Assembly (NCBI GenBank): GCA_951394045.1
Contig: OX595996.1
Location: forward strand, 1,984,001-2,048,000
Direction: 5' to 3'
DNA length: 64,000 bases
DNA from: Nitzschia sp. DOCU1
Taxonomy: Eukaryota > Bacillariophyta > Bacillariophyceae > Bacillariales > Bacillariaceae
In this document: piece by piece, positions 1 to 9,818 of the stretch
How positions within the stretch are numbered: the first letter of the stretch is position 1
Layout of the letters: every line of letters starts with the position of its first letter
The notes under the pieces: model-generated
Seen by the model: only the letters and a program-made list of their open reading frames with translations
Databases searched by the model: none
Told to the model about the DNA's origin: nothing
Program-made: the position numbers and the translations under genes

Positions 1-67
1 TACAGTCGGATAGTGTGTACGCCCCCGTCAATCCATTCCTAGTAGAGGGTGGGTTGTTGCCGTTGTA
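1..67. repeat. Fragment of a sequence also present at 11751-11817
   Basis: The first 67 bases match 11751-11817 in the same orientation with only a few substitutions. That second copy lies inside the acidic-protein gene at 11532-12017. Similarity stops at about base 67, where the sequence changes to unrelated DNA leading into the Helitron-like element. This looks like a piece of a paralogous gene whose remainder lies outside the window or was interrupted. Confidence 0.8.
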
Positions 68-356
68 CCAGGAGGTGCTGCAACAACTTCCACAAGAAAC
101 AATCTACCCATGAGCTCCCGCCTATGATTGTCATTAGTTCCTTCACCAACCTTTACTAATCAGTCAGAAGTTCAACTTGTTGCCTCATGATTATGTGGCT
201 CATTCCTTGGGGCCATTCGTTGTACCTGACTACCATGCTACTTGCAAGATAAGCAATGAAAAGTTGCATAAGATAATGTTGACAAAGTTGTTACTAAGCC
301 ATATTAGAATAATTTGAATGAACAATTCTCTTTTCTATTATTTGTATGTATAATGG
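68..356. other. Short non-coding stretch 3' of the Helitron-like gene, with a hairpin
   Basis: No gene is seen. On the minus strand this is the 3' flank of the large ORF. Bases 71-91 can form a six-pair hairpin (GGAGGT with ACTTCC, one G-U pair). The minus strand reads CTGG followed by T exactly where similarity to 11751-11817 resumes. That fits the CTRR|T pattern of a Helitron 3' end but could be chance. The rest is AT-rich with no further structure visible. Confidence 0.35.
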
Positions 357-3300
357 TTATTGTGTCGTGTTAATGTGACCACAACGTATCACTCGAAGGC
401 ACGTTCGTCTGATGCGATTCCATTCATCTGCCATTTCATGGCCAATATGAAGTAGTGCTTCTGCATCTAATGGTTGTTGGCGTCGTCCTCTGGAGCGTGC
501 TCTCAATTTCCAAATACTCTCGAATGTCTGTCTATTTCTTTTGCTTGTAAACCCAATGACAAATGCATAGACGGCCCATGGTTGAAGAAATCGTTGCTTT
601 GTCACAGCTGAACCGCCATCTCCGCTGTTATGTTGAGTCAACCGGTGACGAATATTTTTGGTCTCACCAATGTACATCACATTAATATCCCTTGTGGAAA
701 TCAATTCATAAACAACACCATGATTTTCTGGTGGTAATTGAGCATCACAAGGGCGGAACATGCAAGGATTTTGGAGAATTGGTAGACTGTCATTTTCACT
801 GGTAAGTTGAGACAAAAGCTGACGAATGTAAGGTAGAAACCGATTTGTTCTTTGGAGCACTTGCAATAAATGTTCTGACACTTCAGATGGATCTCCAACG
901 AAGTAAATATCTTTTGCTTTTCGCGTTCGACTCAACAGTACCACTACTTGCGCAGCTTCCCAAAGATTGTAGTCATATCCATCATCTTTATTTGTGACCT
1001 GAGTGACAACGGAAGATAAGGTTGAACCCATACTGGAATGAATCGTAGCAGCAATTCTGGGTTTCAATCCATATTGTGTTCGTCTGGCTTGGACACCTCG
1101 GAATACAGTTTCGTTTTGTGATGTTGTGTAAGAAACTTGGACTTTTTTCCAGCCTCTTTCGGTTAGACCATTTTCATTGAAAAAATCTATCGAAGGAAAA
1201 TCCTTACATCCAGGAGGTCCAGCCCAGACACTTATAGGTTCCTTGCTGTGAATGTGCTCCTCTTCCAATTCCAATAAAATAGCCAATTGACCCTGTTGGA
1301 AGTTCCTATCATTGTGGCAAAATTCAAAGCGTGCATTCTTGTAAAAAACAAGCTGTTTTTTTCTTTTCTGCTGTCTTGAAAGCTTTCGAACAATTGGAAG
1401 AGCAGCTGGGTGCCAATTTCCACCTGTGGTTGACTCTTCATCTGTTGCTAGAGATATAACAAGAGGAATTGACATGCGGCGAAGCTGCTCAAGCATTTGC
1501 TTTTCCACTTGAAGACAGGGTTCGCGTCTACCAAAAATGAACACTGCATCTTCTGGGATTCGCGAATCAACCAAACTTGATAGAAACGTGCAGCTTGTAG
1601 AAAGAAGAAATGAGAATCGATCAATATCTTCAAGGGACCAGGAGGTATTTCTGGTTAACGAACAAATTTCTCGAAGTGCAGCACAGTTTGCTGCTCGTAC
1701 CGATTCAAGAAGCTCATGGAATTTGAATTCAGCAATCATGTTGATGGACATCATGATTGGCGTTCCCTGCCAAGGCATGAGTTGCAATATATCCATTGAA
1801 GAAATTATGAGCATTCCTCCCATAAAGACTCCACTGCGTTTGATATATCTTGCAATAATGTCAAGGGTTGCCAAGAGTTCAGCGTACATCAACCCCAACT
1901 CATCAATATACAAATAATCCAAACATTGCCAAAAAAAGAGAAGTTGTGGATTCCGATATATAGCTGCCAAAGCATTTTCGGCCATTCTTCCTGGTGTTAA
2001 ATTTCCACCAGATGCTTTCATGGAAGTCAGGCGATGAACGTGAAGACCGCCAAGCTGTTTTGCACGATCTGCAACAATGCTGGTGGAAACACCATTCAGT
2101 CCTTTACACATAGCGTAAAGGGATGCCATTTCGCATACTGTTGTTTTTCCAGTTCCTGGACCACCAACAACAACAATATTCTTGTGGTTTTTAGTGGGAT
2201 CAATGTATGCATCCATTTCTTTCTTCATTGCCAATAAAGTTTGTTTCTGCTCCTGATAGGATGCAACGTTCTGATCAAAAGAGGGAGGAGGAGGATAAAA
2301 ACCGGTAGTATTGATACTCGTAGGAAATTGTCTTGCATGGAGAATGGCTTCCTTGTCTGGCAAAATGTTGCTGAGGCCACAAGCAACAAGATCGTTCCAA
2401 AGAACGTCAATGAACAAACGTCGCTGCTCTATTTGAAATCTTTGGGTTGTTGACATAGCTTCCTCCACCATATGAGTGTGTAAAACAGATGGAAGTGGTG
2501 GTGTTTCAACCAAATCATTTGCCAGTAACACTTCTTTCAATGTAGAGTATGCCAAGCATAAATTCCGGTCAAATTGGAAAGTTGATCCAGGTTGAATGGA
2601 GAGAAATTCTCGCACGTACCGGCTGGTTAGGTTTAGAAGTGATGTCTCTCCTTGAACTGGATCAAATAAGCCTGCATGGATAAAGGCAGAGCGTAGGTTC
2701 CCAGTTAGCATCAGTTCATATTCTGTTTCAAAGCTGCCCATTGCTAGAAGAAGGTGAACCATAAAACGGTTTCTGTTTTTGGGATAGACAGGAGTGTGCC
2801 AGATGATTGGTAAAGCCTCACTTGATTTTTCTGAAAGAAATCTTTTTTCGATATCCTTGAAATCTTTTTGTGCTCGTAAAAGTGCAGGAAAACGGATTGA
2901 CACAGTCCTTGTAACAAAAATATTGTATAAGCGCTGGATTTTCAACAAAAGGGCAAGCATTTCCTGTTTTTGAACATTGCTTCCAAAATGAGAAGCATTT
3001 GTGTTTTTTGCATAGAACAGAACTTCCCCAATTGCTCCCCTTCGAAGTCTTAGCTTTGTATTAAAACCATCAAGCCATTCACTTTCTTCAAGGCGACTTT
3101 TGATATGAGTCTTCACGTATTGCAAAGAAGATTGTGGGTCAAATAAGGGCGTCACAGTTTGCCGCTCAAACCAACGCAAATAGTATTTTTGTTGTCGTAT
3201 AAAACGTAATTCAGGAGGACGCATGCTGAAATATGTGGTCACATCAGTTGAAAGTGGTGCACGCAATTCATCTTGAATTACAGTGAGTTGGAAAGTGGTG

Positions 3301-6300
3301 AATAATCTTGAAGCTGGAAAGCTTGGTATTTCAGCCCGAGCAGTTTGTCCTGTTACTGCCATCATGGCCTGTATGTCATGGGGACGTCTTCCGGACCCCA
3401 TTACACGGTTAAAAATAGCAGCACGATATTCCCGAGCACAAGTTGGCATACGAATGAATTGGATTGTACTTGTTACCAGTGAATCACCTTGAATAACTGT
3501 GAGACACTCCATTTGTGTCAGAGCCCGTCCATGACCATGACGAGTTTTGTTCTTTGTTTTTTCTGCAAGTCTCTTCCAAGAAGTAATCTTAGTGTTGTGG
3601 AGTGCTGTGTATTCCCCGTTCACATTCAGGCTTCCAGGAGTAATACCTTCTGATTCATCTCTTAGGGGAGTTGGAGGTGTCAATCTTACAATTGCGACTT
3701 CATCCAATTCAGAAACATATTTTGCCAAGTATGCAGAAACACTGTACCCTGTAGTGAATTGCAAGTTTTGAGCACTTGGAAAACAAATGAAAAGTTTTCC
3801 ATTAGTAGGAGAAAATTTGGAATCAGTGTTTGCACTTCGAGGAATGTGTCGTTCAGCTTGTAGCAGTTTTTCAGTCATTGTATTGCCGTCCATCATTGAT
3901 AAAAGTCGCAGTACTTCACAGCATTCTTTAGAGTGCTGAACTGGCAATGATTGAATGGAATGATTTTGGGGTTGATCTGTTAGCCAAAAATTGCTGGGCA
4001 CCTTACAAACAAAGTGAGTTTCTCCATTGCTGTCTATACGTGGCACCTGACACCTATCATGACATTGATGGGCAAGAAACTTCTCTGCATCCCACAAAAT
4101 TTGTTGAAGCTGCAAAGAAGAGGATATGAATCCTTCTTCCTTAAGCTGGACAATTTCATTGTAGTGTATAAGATCTGCCAAACAGCCTCGTATTTTGTAT
4201 AGAACAGCCCTCAGTCCTTCTGGAGTAGTGATATCCATTTTTGTGCGAAGGATAGCATTAATATGGCTTGGATTTCCTTGTTTTTCTTGGAACTCGTGAC
4301 GCCACCATGCCCATTCAATTTCATGCAAAGGCGCTTCCACAGAATATACAATATATTTCATCCATAGAGTGCTTACTTCATTCCAGCTCCTTAGGACGTA
4401 TGGGGCTGCTGACTCGCGCAAAAGAAAACGGGCTTCGTCCATGGTGACACCATACTTTCTGGAAACTTCTTCAAGGGCTATACTGGATGTTGTCCATTCT
4501 CTGAGAACTCGTAATCCCCGGCATGTCTTTTGATTGCATGATTGAGTAAAAAAATAGTGGGGAGGTCTGTGTCCAATGAGAGCAGAAAGTTTGTGAACAT
4601 TGGTGGCATTTTCTGAAGAATCTCCATACAGTTCACCATTCTCATTGCTCTGAAATGCAATGCCATCTTGTCCTTGCCGGTCTGCAAATCCACGGTGAAG
4701 AATTAATCTGCTGTCATTGCCACGGAGCCCCAGGTTTACCAAGATATCAAATGTCAAGAATTGATAACGAGGATCTGTACTGCATAGGAGCGAAGGGTCC
4801 AAAATACGATTTCGTCCATGTTGTCGCATTGAAGCTATACCATACTGAGCCAGTGTTTTTTCGTCAGTCCACAAAGCAGTTGGTAAAGCTCCAAGAATGG
4901 ACCCATCACCAGTATGGAAATAAAAAATATCTGGAAATAGTAAGCCTTCTGCATACACCAAAGGAACAGTCTGTCCTTTAGATCTTGATACAATTCTTTC
5001 GTAGAAGTTTGAATTTTTTTTCCTCATTCGGAGCTTTGAGTTCCTTCTGATAAGTAGATGACCTTGCATGTTTAAGAGCACGTGTAGTGGAGAAGAAATA
5101 ACATCAGTAGGTCCATGTAAATGTACACCCATTGGTTGGCGAGCAGTATTGGTTGTGGGAATCATCTCATTGCTGTCGTTAGAGCCAAAACTGTCATCAT
5201 CATTGTATTCTTCGCCATATAGATCAGTAGCAAGTTCATGAGCCTCAATTGGTCCATAAGCTGCATAATTTATGTCCTGTCTGGTGCAGTTGCCCATGAT
5301 GATATCACTGTCATGAAGAATTTCTTGTTCTTCACCAATGATACAATCATTTTCTGAAATAAAAACCACTTTACTTGAGTGGTTTTGTTCCTTCACCATT
5401 TCTTCCCAATGTTCCTTACAGATTTGGATTCGACAATTCTTTTCGGGACAAATATAGAGAGGAATATTGGTGCAAACCATTTCGTCATCTCTGTGAAACA
5501 AGTTTTTGATTACACAAGAAGCCTCATCACGCACTGGTTTGTTGAAATATGCATTAGTGACCAATGCAACCTTGTGTCTATCACAATAACATGTACTTTG
5601 CCCCCCTAAACACTTCAAATAGCGGCGGCGAAGTTCTTCTTGTCGATCTCCACTTTGTCGGCAATATATTGCAACTTGAAGATTTTCCAAATCAGTTGGT
5701 AGTTCGGTGGTTCGTCCAAATTGAGCCATGCTGCCTGGTTGACACCACCATGCTTGTCCTGGATGACGAGCAAAAATAGATACTTCAGCACTGCCCATTA
5801 AGGACGGGAGTCCATCAGATCCAGCTTCAAGAACACCAAACACCAAAGCACGGATCTCCCAGAAAGCATTTTCAGTCAAGATAGTGGAGGGTCTGACAAC
5901 TATAACAATGTTACTTTCACATTGTTCTTCCATTTCCCATTCTCTGTGCATAACTTTGATGCCATCAATTGAATGAAAAAGATTCAACAGCTGGCTCACA
6001 TACGAATCTCCAAATAATTCCAACTTTTCAATTGCTTTGCGTCGAGGCGTCTCAGGATAGAATATTTTCTTGTGTTTTTGCCTGTGTCCTCTCCCAGGAA
6101 GTTTCAGACTTGTGGCAGCCAAAACTAGCCACCAACCAAACCACATCTGGTTATCTTTAACATTGTTCACAAGCACAGACCAGAATTCATCAACCACTGT
6201 CATAATACCAAGGAGAAGAAACCCAACAAAACTCTTTGTTGGGTCAGATATTCGGACAAATCGTTCTCCAAAACCATCATACGGATGAATCCGTAGCTGG

Positions 6301-7577
6301 CGACATGGCCAAGGTGGATCAAAAAGAATTTCTTCGGTAGCTCCATGTTCATCAAAAACCAATAATACTTGCGATTTTGCTTCATATGACTGTTCTTGAA
6401 GCTCAATAGAATCCAAAAGATTGACGTAAGTTGAAGCTCTCAATTCCTTCCTATCAGGCAGATCGATGAATGAATTTTCTGCTACCATCAACTTGCGATC
6501 GATAATATTGGCGGGAACATAGGCCATGTCATATGGATTCTTACTCAATTGTCGAACATATTCACGGATATCACTCCTTCCTTTTATCGATAAAGAATCT
6601 CGTAGCAAAGCCAAAGCATTCCCATGATGAAGGTTCCCCCTGTTTATAATGTAGGATGAATCAATACCATCATAACCACCCTGTAAAACTCCAGTTTGGT
6701 ATGTATCAGAAAAATTGTGTAGCTTGGTTTCTCGCAAAGTTCGGCTCCTGCACACAGCCGGGGATAGTTGATTAGAATTGTTGGTAAACAAAGTGCCAGT
6801 AATTGTTGAAGGTGGAAAGACATATCTCTCTTTGGATTGAATTGTATGGTTCCTGCATGATAAAATTTGAGCCCCTTCTTCACCAATGCAAATAGTAGGT
6901 TGACACAAAAATTTGTCATTTTCCAGAATACAAACTGAGCTTGGAAAATCAGGCCGAATACAATCTGTCCACTTCCTTGAATTTGCCGTTCCAGATTGAT
7001 AGCAGTCAAAAATCCAGTTGCTGTAACTGAAAAAAAAATCTTCCAGTGGTAGTTTATTGCATCTGTGGAGAAACTCGCTACAGCCCCAAGGACATCTAAC
7101 TTCAGGATAAGCTAAATGGCTATCCATTTGTTTCGCCAGTTCCATCCACCGTAGTTCTGAAATGGTTTGTTGAAATGCATTTGCTTCTAAAGTCATGTCC
7201 GAGAATAGAGGTGGTGGATTATGCATAGAAATGGGGCTTTGATGAAGAACAGTAGCCGATGCTAACCACCATTCCCGCCATTTAGCAGGGATTAAAGACC
7301 AGCGATCACTGAGGGATGTAGATTGAAGACAATCAAATTTACTTCCGTGAGAAAGGAAAGCCCAAACCATTGACGGCCAATAGTCCTTTGGGTGAGGTTT
7401 TCCGGTACTCAACAAATAGCGCTCACAGTTGGCACATAGTGATATTACTGTAACGGGCCCATCAATTACAGGTAGTTGACAATATTTCTTGCCACGCTTT
7501 CGTTTCAGAATATCTGATGAATGGACAAAAAGGGGCACTTGATGCCGTCTGCAATTGCAACAATGCTCGTTTGTCAT
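357..7577 (-). CDS. Helitron-like Rep/helicase protein with C-terminal GIY-YIG nuclease
   Basis: An uninterrupted 2406-aa ORF. I start it at the ATG at 7577; an earlier GTG at 7619 is in frame but unlikely. Order of parts: an N-terminal CxxC pair (about 6-60), a Cys/His-rich zinc-binding segment (about 680-750), then a Helitron-type Rep core. The core has a block resembling the Rep 'TCN' motif (FFTQSCNQ), an HUH-like site reading H1105-I-N1107, and a two-tyrosine motif YLAKY (Y1283, Y1287). A PIF1-like SF1 helicase follows, with Walker A GGPGTGKTT near 1805-1815, Walker B YIDELG and a late motif near SSMGST. The last ~119 residues are a GIY-YIG nuclease (VYELI...MYIGET...IRHRL...H, with a later Glu in FESIW). 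In Helitrons, Rep nicks and joins single strands while the helicase unwinds during rolling-circle transposition; the extra nuclease is unusual. Odd: the second His of HUH is Asn. It could be a domesticated or non-canonical relative rather than an active transposase. Confidence 0.85.
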   Translation of the reverse strand: MTNEHCCNCRRHQVPLFVHSSDILKRKRGKKYCQLPVIDGPVTVISLCANCERYLLSTGKPHPKDYWPSMVWAFLSHGSKFDCLQSTSLSDRWSLIPAKWREWWLASATVLHQSPISMHNPPPLFSDMTLEANAFQQTISELRWMELAKQMDSHLAYPEVRCPWGCSEFLHRCNKLPLEDFFFSYSNWIFDCYQSGTANSRKWTDCIRPDFPSSVCILENDKFLCQPTICIGEEGAQILSCRNHTIQSKERYVFPPSTITGTLFTNNSNQLSPAVCRSRTLRETKLHNFSDTYQTGVLQGGYDGIDSSYIINRGNLHHGNALALLRDSLSIKGRSDIREYVRQLSKNPYDMAYVPANIIDRKLMVAENSFIDLPDRKELRASTYVNLLDSIELQEQSYEAKSQVLLVFDEHGATEEILFDPPWPCRQLRIHPYDGFGERFVRISDPTKSFVGFLLLGIMTVVDEFWSVLVNNVKDNQMWFGWWLVLAATSLKLPGRGHRQKHKKIFYPETPRRKAIEKLELFGDSYVSQLLNLFHSIDGIKVMHREWEMEEQCESNIVIVVRPSTILTENAFWEIRALVFGVLEAGSDGLPSLMGSAEVSIFARHPGQAWWCQPGSMAQFGRTTELPTDLENLQVAIYCRQSGDRQEELRRRYLKCLGGQSTCYCDRHKVALVTNAYFNKPVRDEASCVIKNLFHRDDEMVCTNIPLYICPEKNCRIQICKEHWEEMVKEQNHSSKVVFISENDCIIGEEQEILHDSDIIMGNCTRQDINYAAYGPIEAHELATDLYGEEYNDDDSFGSNDSNEMIPTTNTARQPMGVHLHGPTDVISSPLHVLLNMQGHLLIRRNSKLRMRKKNSNFYERIVSRSKGQTVPLVYAEGLLFPDIFYFHTGDGSILGALPTALWTDEKTLAQYGIASMRQHGRNRILDPSLLCSTDPRYQFLTFDILVNLGLRGNDSRLILHRGFADRQGQDGIAFQSNENGELYGDSSENATNVHKLSALIGHRPPHYFFTQSCNQKTCRGLRVLREWTTSSIALEEVSRKYGVTMDEARFLLRESAAPYVLRSWNEVSTLWMKYIVYSVEAPLHEIEWAWWRHEFQEKQGNPSHINAILRTKMDITTPEGLRAVLYKIRGCLADLIHYNEIVQLKEEGFISSSLQLQQILWDAEKFLAHQCHDRCQVPRIDSNGETHFVCKVPSNFWLTDQPQNHSIQSLPVQHSKECCEVLRLLSMMDGNTMTEKLLQAERHIPRSANTDSKFSPTNGKLFICFPSAQNLQFTTGYSVSAYLAKYVSELDEVAIVRLTPPTPLRDESEGITPGSLNVNGEYTALHNTKITSWKRLAEKTKNKTRHGHGRALTQMECLTVIQGDSLVTSTIQFIRMPTCAREYRAAIFNRVMGSGRRPHDIQAMMAVTGQTARAEIPSFPASRLFTTFQLTVIQDELRAPLSTDVTTYFSMRPPELRFIRQQKYYLRWFERQTVTPLFDPQSSLQYVKTHIKSRLEESEWLDGFNTKLRLRRGAIGEVLFYAKNTNASHFGSNVQKQEMLALLLKIQRLYNIFVTRTVSIRFPALLRAQKDFKDIEKRFLSEKSSEALPIIWHTPVYPKNRNRFMVHLLLAMGSFETEYELMLTGNLRSAFIHAGLFDPVQGETSLLNLTSRYVREFLSIQPGSTFQFDRNLCLAYSTLKEVLLANDLVETPPLPSVLHTHMVEEAMSTTQRFQIEQRRLFIDVLWNDLVACGLSNILPDKEAILHARQFPTSINTTGFYPPPPSFDQNVASYQEQKQTLLAMKKEMDAYIDPTKNHKNIVVVGGPGTGKTTVCEMASLYAMCKGLNGVSTSIVADRAKQLGGLHVHRLTSMKASGGNLTPGRMAENALAAIYRNPQLLFFWQCLDYLYIDELGLMYAELLATLDIIARYIKRSGVFMGGMLIISSMDILQLMPWQGTPIMMSINMIAEFKFHELLESVRAANCAALREICSLTRNTSWSLEDIDRFSFLLSTSCTFLSSLVDSRIPEDAVFIFGRREPCLQVEKQMLEQLRRMSIPLVISLATDEESTTGGNWHPAALPIVRKLSRQQKRKKQLVFYKNARFEFCHNDRNFQQGQLAILLELEEEHIHSKEPISVWAGPPGCKDFPSIDFFNENGLTERGWKKVQVSYTTSQNETVFRGVQARRTQYGLKPRIAATIHSSMGSTLSSVVTQVTNKDDGYDYNLWEAAQVVVLLSRTRKAKDIYFVGDPSEVSEHLLQVLQRTNRFLPYIRQLLSQLTSENDSLPILQNPCMFRPCDAQLPPENHGVVYELISTRDINVMYIGETKNIRHRLTQHNSGDGGSAVTKQRFLQPWAVYAFVIGFTSKRNRQTFESIWKLRARSRGRRQQPLDAEALLHIGHEMADEWNRIRRTCLRVIRCGHINTTQ

Positions 7578-7796
7578 AGTTTCACTTTGCAATTTGTGAG
7601 CATCACCAGAACAACTCACTGTTTAAAATACAACTTGAGAAAAAAAGCAATTATTATGCGAACTAATTTCAGCAAATTACAATGGTGTTGGTACTACACA
7701 CTTAGATAATTCCTACTTAGAGCCATATCAAAATGGTCCACCTAATATTATAATCATTCATAAAATTACGTGCTAACTCCGAACACTATTATGGTA

Positions 7797-8087
7797 TTAC
7801 ACTACAAACGAATAGAAACTGAACGCCTGACGGCAAAGAGGGCACGTGGGGCATTTCCTCCGCCACATATCCAAACAGCACCTATGAAACTCATGCACAC
7901 AACAATCAGGATTCACTATGACCTGCACAATACAGTCCATTTGCTCATAACAAATTGAGCACTCTGGGTAGTCCAATGGCTCAACATATAGTAGCTCTGC
8001 TTGTGTTCCACTCCTGCGCACTTCTTTTTCCACAACGGTCATCCTATCAATTCTTGGCTGCCAAAAACAATGTAAGCCCCATGGCAT
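7797..8087 (-). CDS. Small RING-H2 finger protein (96 aa)
   Basis: ATG at 8087. A single C3H2C3-type RING fills residues ~41-88: CSIC, then CxHxFHxxC, then CPLC. RING-H2 proteins usually act as E3 ubiquitin ligases by recruiting a charged E2. No transmembrane segment or substrate domain is visible, so the protein is little more than a RING with a 40-residue leader. It lies about 220 bp upstream of the Helitron-like gene on the same strand, next to the double-RING gene at 8305-8742. This suggests a local expansion or element cargo. The function is inferred from the domain only. Confidence 0.7.
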   Translation of the reverse strand: MPWGLHCFWQPRIDRMTVVEKEVRRSGTQAELLYVEPLDYPECSICYEQMDCIVQVIVNPDCCVHEFHRCCLDMWRRKCPTCPLCRQAFSFYSFVV

Positions 8088-8221
8088 GCATGTCCAATGG
8101 ATGCCTTGTTAAACGCAACAATTCTAAATTTATTCCTTGGATGCTATTACGTCACTCACAGCCGATAATGTGCTCACGGAATTCTTCTCACATGCTTGCA
8201 CCTTCCCGGAAACCTAACTGA

Positions 8222-8304
8222 TGGCAATAATGAAACAACAGTGCTCACCAATTTGCACGTTACCAACAATGCAACAACAGTGCTCACCAATCTGCCATGA
8301 CAAA
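8222..8304. repeat. Remnants of RING-gene sequence
   Basis: Two ~20-base pieces resembling CAACAGTGCTCACCAATYTG recur here at about 8236 and 8274. They resemble the start of each RING unit in the adjacent gene (around 8440 and 8647). They look like leftovers from unequal duplication of RING units. Confidence 0.5.
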
Positions 8305-8742
8305 TTACACACGGTCCTTCAAAATCAAGTTAAAAGCTTTTTTACAGACTGGGCAGTTTGAATGCCCCCTGTTCCACCACATATTGAACCAGGTAACAAA
8401 ACAACCTTGATGAAATTCATGCTCGCACACGTCTAGTTGAACAACAGTGTTTACCAGTCTGCAGTGACAAATTGAGCATGGTGCTCTGATTGTAGTAGCC
8501 AATTCTGCAGCAACAAATTCCACATCTAAAATAAGGTCGAATGCTTGATCACAAACTGGGCAGATTGAACGTCCCTGGTTCCACCACATACGGAACCAAG
8601 TACGGAAACAACGCTGATGAAACTCATGCTCACAGTTATCCAATTTAACAACAGTGTTTGCCAATCTGCAGTTACAAATTGCACATGGTGCTCTGGTTGT
8701 GGTAGATAATTGAATTACTGTAGAGTCTTGGTGTGCATCCAT
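8305..8742 (-). CDS. Tandem double RING-H2 protein (145 aa)
   Basis: ATG at 8742. Two RING-H2 domains occur back to back (about residues 20-70 and 88-140), each with CxIC, CEHEFHxxC and CPVC, and each carrying the same WFxMWWN stretch before the last Cys pair. The two halves are close copies of about 68 residues, so an internal duplication made the gene. The likely role is E3 ligase activity in ubiquitination (family knowledge); nothing shows the substrate. It belongs with the genes at 7797-8087 and 10390-10605, which share the HEFH/HDFH signature and lack other domains. Confidence 0.7.
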   Translation of the reverse strand: MDAHQDSTVIQLSTTTRAPCAICNCRLANTVVKLDNCEHEFHQRCFRTWFRMWWNQGRSICPVCDQAFDLILDVEFVAAELATTIRAPCSICHCRLVNTVVQLDVCEHEFHQGCFVTWFNMWWNRGHSNCPVCKKAFNLILKDRV

Positions 8743-9083
8743 CTTTCAAAGTTATGACCAATCCAGTTTCTCTCATGATAACGGCAAGGGTGAATTGAAG
8801 ATTGTGTCAGTCTCGTGTACTATGGTTTTCATTTAAGATGCATGATTACTACCTAGCACGCTATTAAGCCATTCTCTGTTATCAACAGCAGATAATGTCA
8901 TCACCACAGAGCTCTTTGTTTCTTGCATGCTCATACATTCCCAGTTACATTGTTCATACCAGGACTAAATTTCTTTGTGGATTGCTAATAGCTCCACGTA
9001 GCTAGTTGCTCATCATGCAAAATACATAAGACTGTTTCACAATTGTGAAAATACAGTATTAAATATATTCTTTAAAAAGAGTA
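8743..9083. other. AT-rich intergenic stretch, nothing recognised
   Basis: No ORF of note, RNA gene or repeat was seen. It lies upstream of the double-RING gene and downstream of the acidic-protein gene, both on the minus strand. Confidence 0.5.
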
Positions 9084-9818
9084 TCAATCACTATTGGTGG
9101 AAGTTCGTGACTGTTCATCATCCGACGATTCACTTGTTAGCATGTCATTGTAACTCATACAAGGATCATAGGGAAAAGATTCCAATGGAGAATCATCATC
9201 AAGAATAGAATGGACATCATCGTCTTCTGGTCCTTCCAATGAATGATTCATGGCAAAACTATATTGAGTAGGGAAGTAGGATCTTCCTCGTACATCCGTA
9301 CGTGTACCAGACAGTAGTTGATTTTGAGTGCGACTTTGGATAATTTGTCTGCCTGCATAGGGGTGAACACGTATATTGGTAACAGGGAGCAGAGGGGGCA
9401 TGTCATCATCAGTATCATCATCTGAATCAGACTCAAGATATAGCTGTCCATTAGTAAGTCTAGGAAGAGGAGAATAGTCCTCATCCACTTCACTATGACC
9501 AAGAGGATCTCCATACTCAACAGCATCACCTAGGAAATCCTCGTAGTAATTGCGTAGCATTTCTCTAATAGGGAGCAGAGGGGGCATGTCATCATCAGTA
9601 TCATCATCTGAATCAGACTCAAAATATAGCTGTCCATTAGTAAGCCTATGAAAAGGAGAATAGTCCTCATCCACTTCACTACGACCAAGAGGATCTCCAT
9701 ACTCAACAGCATCACCTAGCAAATCCTGGTAGTAATTGCTTAGCATTTCTCTGATATTTGAAAGGGATGCCAGGTCATCATTACATTCTTTCACGGGGTA
9801 GACAGTGTTGGTCAACAT
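9084..9818 (-). CDS. Acidic protein with an internal tandem duplication (244 aa)
   Basis: ATG at 9818. Family not recognised. Residues ~20-145 contain two nearly identical 62-residue units (IREMLxNYY...DAVEYGDPLG...SDSDDDTDDD). They come from a 186-bp tandem duplication at 9385-9570 and 9571-9756. The protein is very rich in Asp, Glu and Ser and has no signal peptide or membrane segment. Its acidic, Ser-rich character resembles the unrelated-looking 161-aa protein at 11532-12017. It may be a disordered nuclear or regulatory protein, but no function can be assigned. Confidence 0.5.
   Translation of the reverse strand: MLTNTVYPVKECNDDLASLSNIREMLSNYYQDLLGDAVEYGDPLGRSEVDEDYSPFHRLTNGQLYFESDSDDDTDDDMPPLLPIREMLRNYYEDFLGDAVEYGDPLGHSEVDEDYSPLPRLTNGQLYLESDSDDDTDDDMPPLLPVTNIRVHPYAGRQIIQSRTQNQLLSGTRTDVRGRSYFPTQYSFAMNHSLEGPEDDDVHSILDDDSPLESFPYDPCMSYNDMLTSESSDDEQSRTSTNSD
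9385..9756 (-). repeat. 186-bp tandem duplication (2 copies) in the acidic gene
   Basis: Copies 9385-9570 and 9571-9756 differ at only a few positions. The unit length is divisible by three, so the reading frame is kept. Confidence 0.85.

Larger units (their letters stand above)
68..7577 (-). mobile_element. Helitron-like element, limits uncertain
   Basis: Called mobile because its only large ORF is a Helitron-type Rep/helicase. The candidate 3' end (minus strand) is at about base 68, where homology to another window segment breaks. The 5' end was not found; it may lie in the AT-rich 7578-7796 or beyond the RING genes, which could then be cargo. No target duplication is expected for Helitrons and none was seen. 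Confidence 0.45.

Noticed and set aside
7521..7709. Short ORFs antisense to the Helitron-like gene
   Set aside because: Shadows of the 2406-aa frame.
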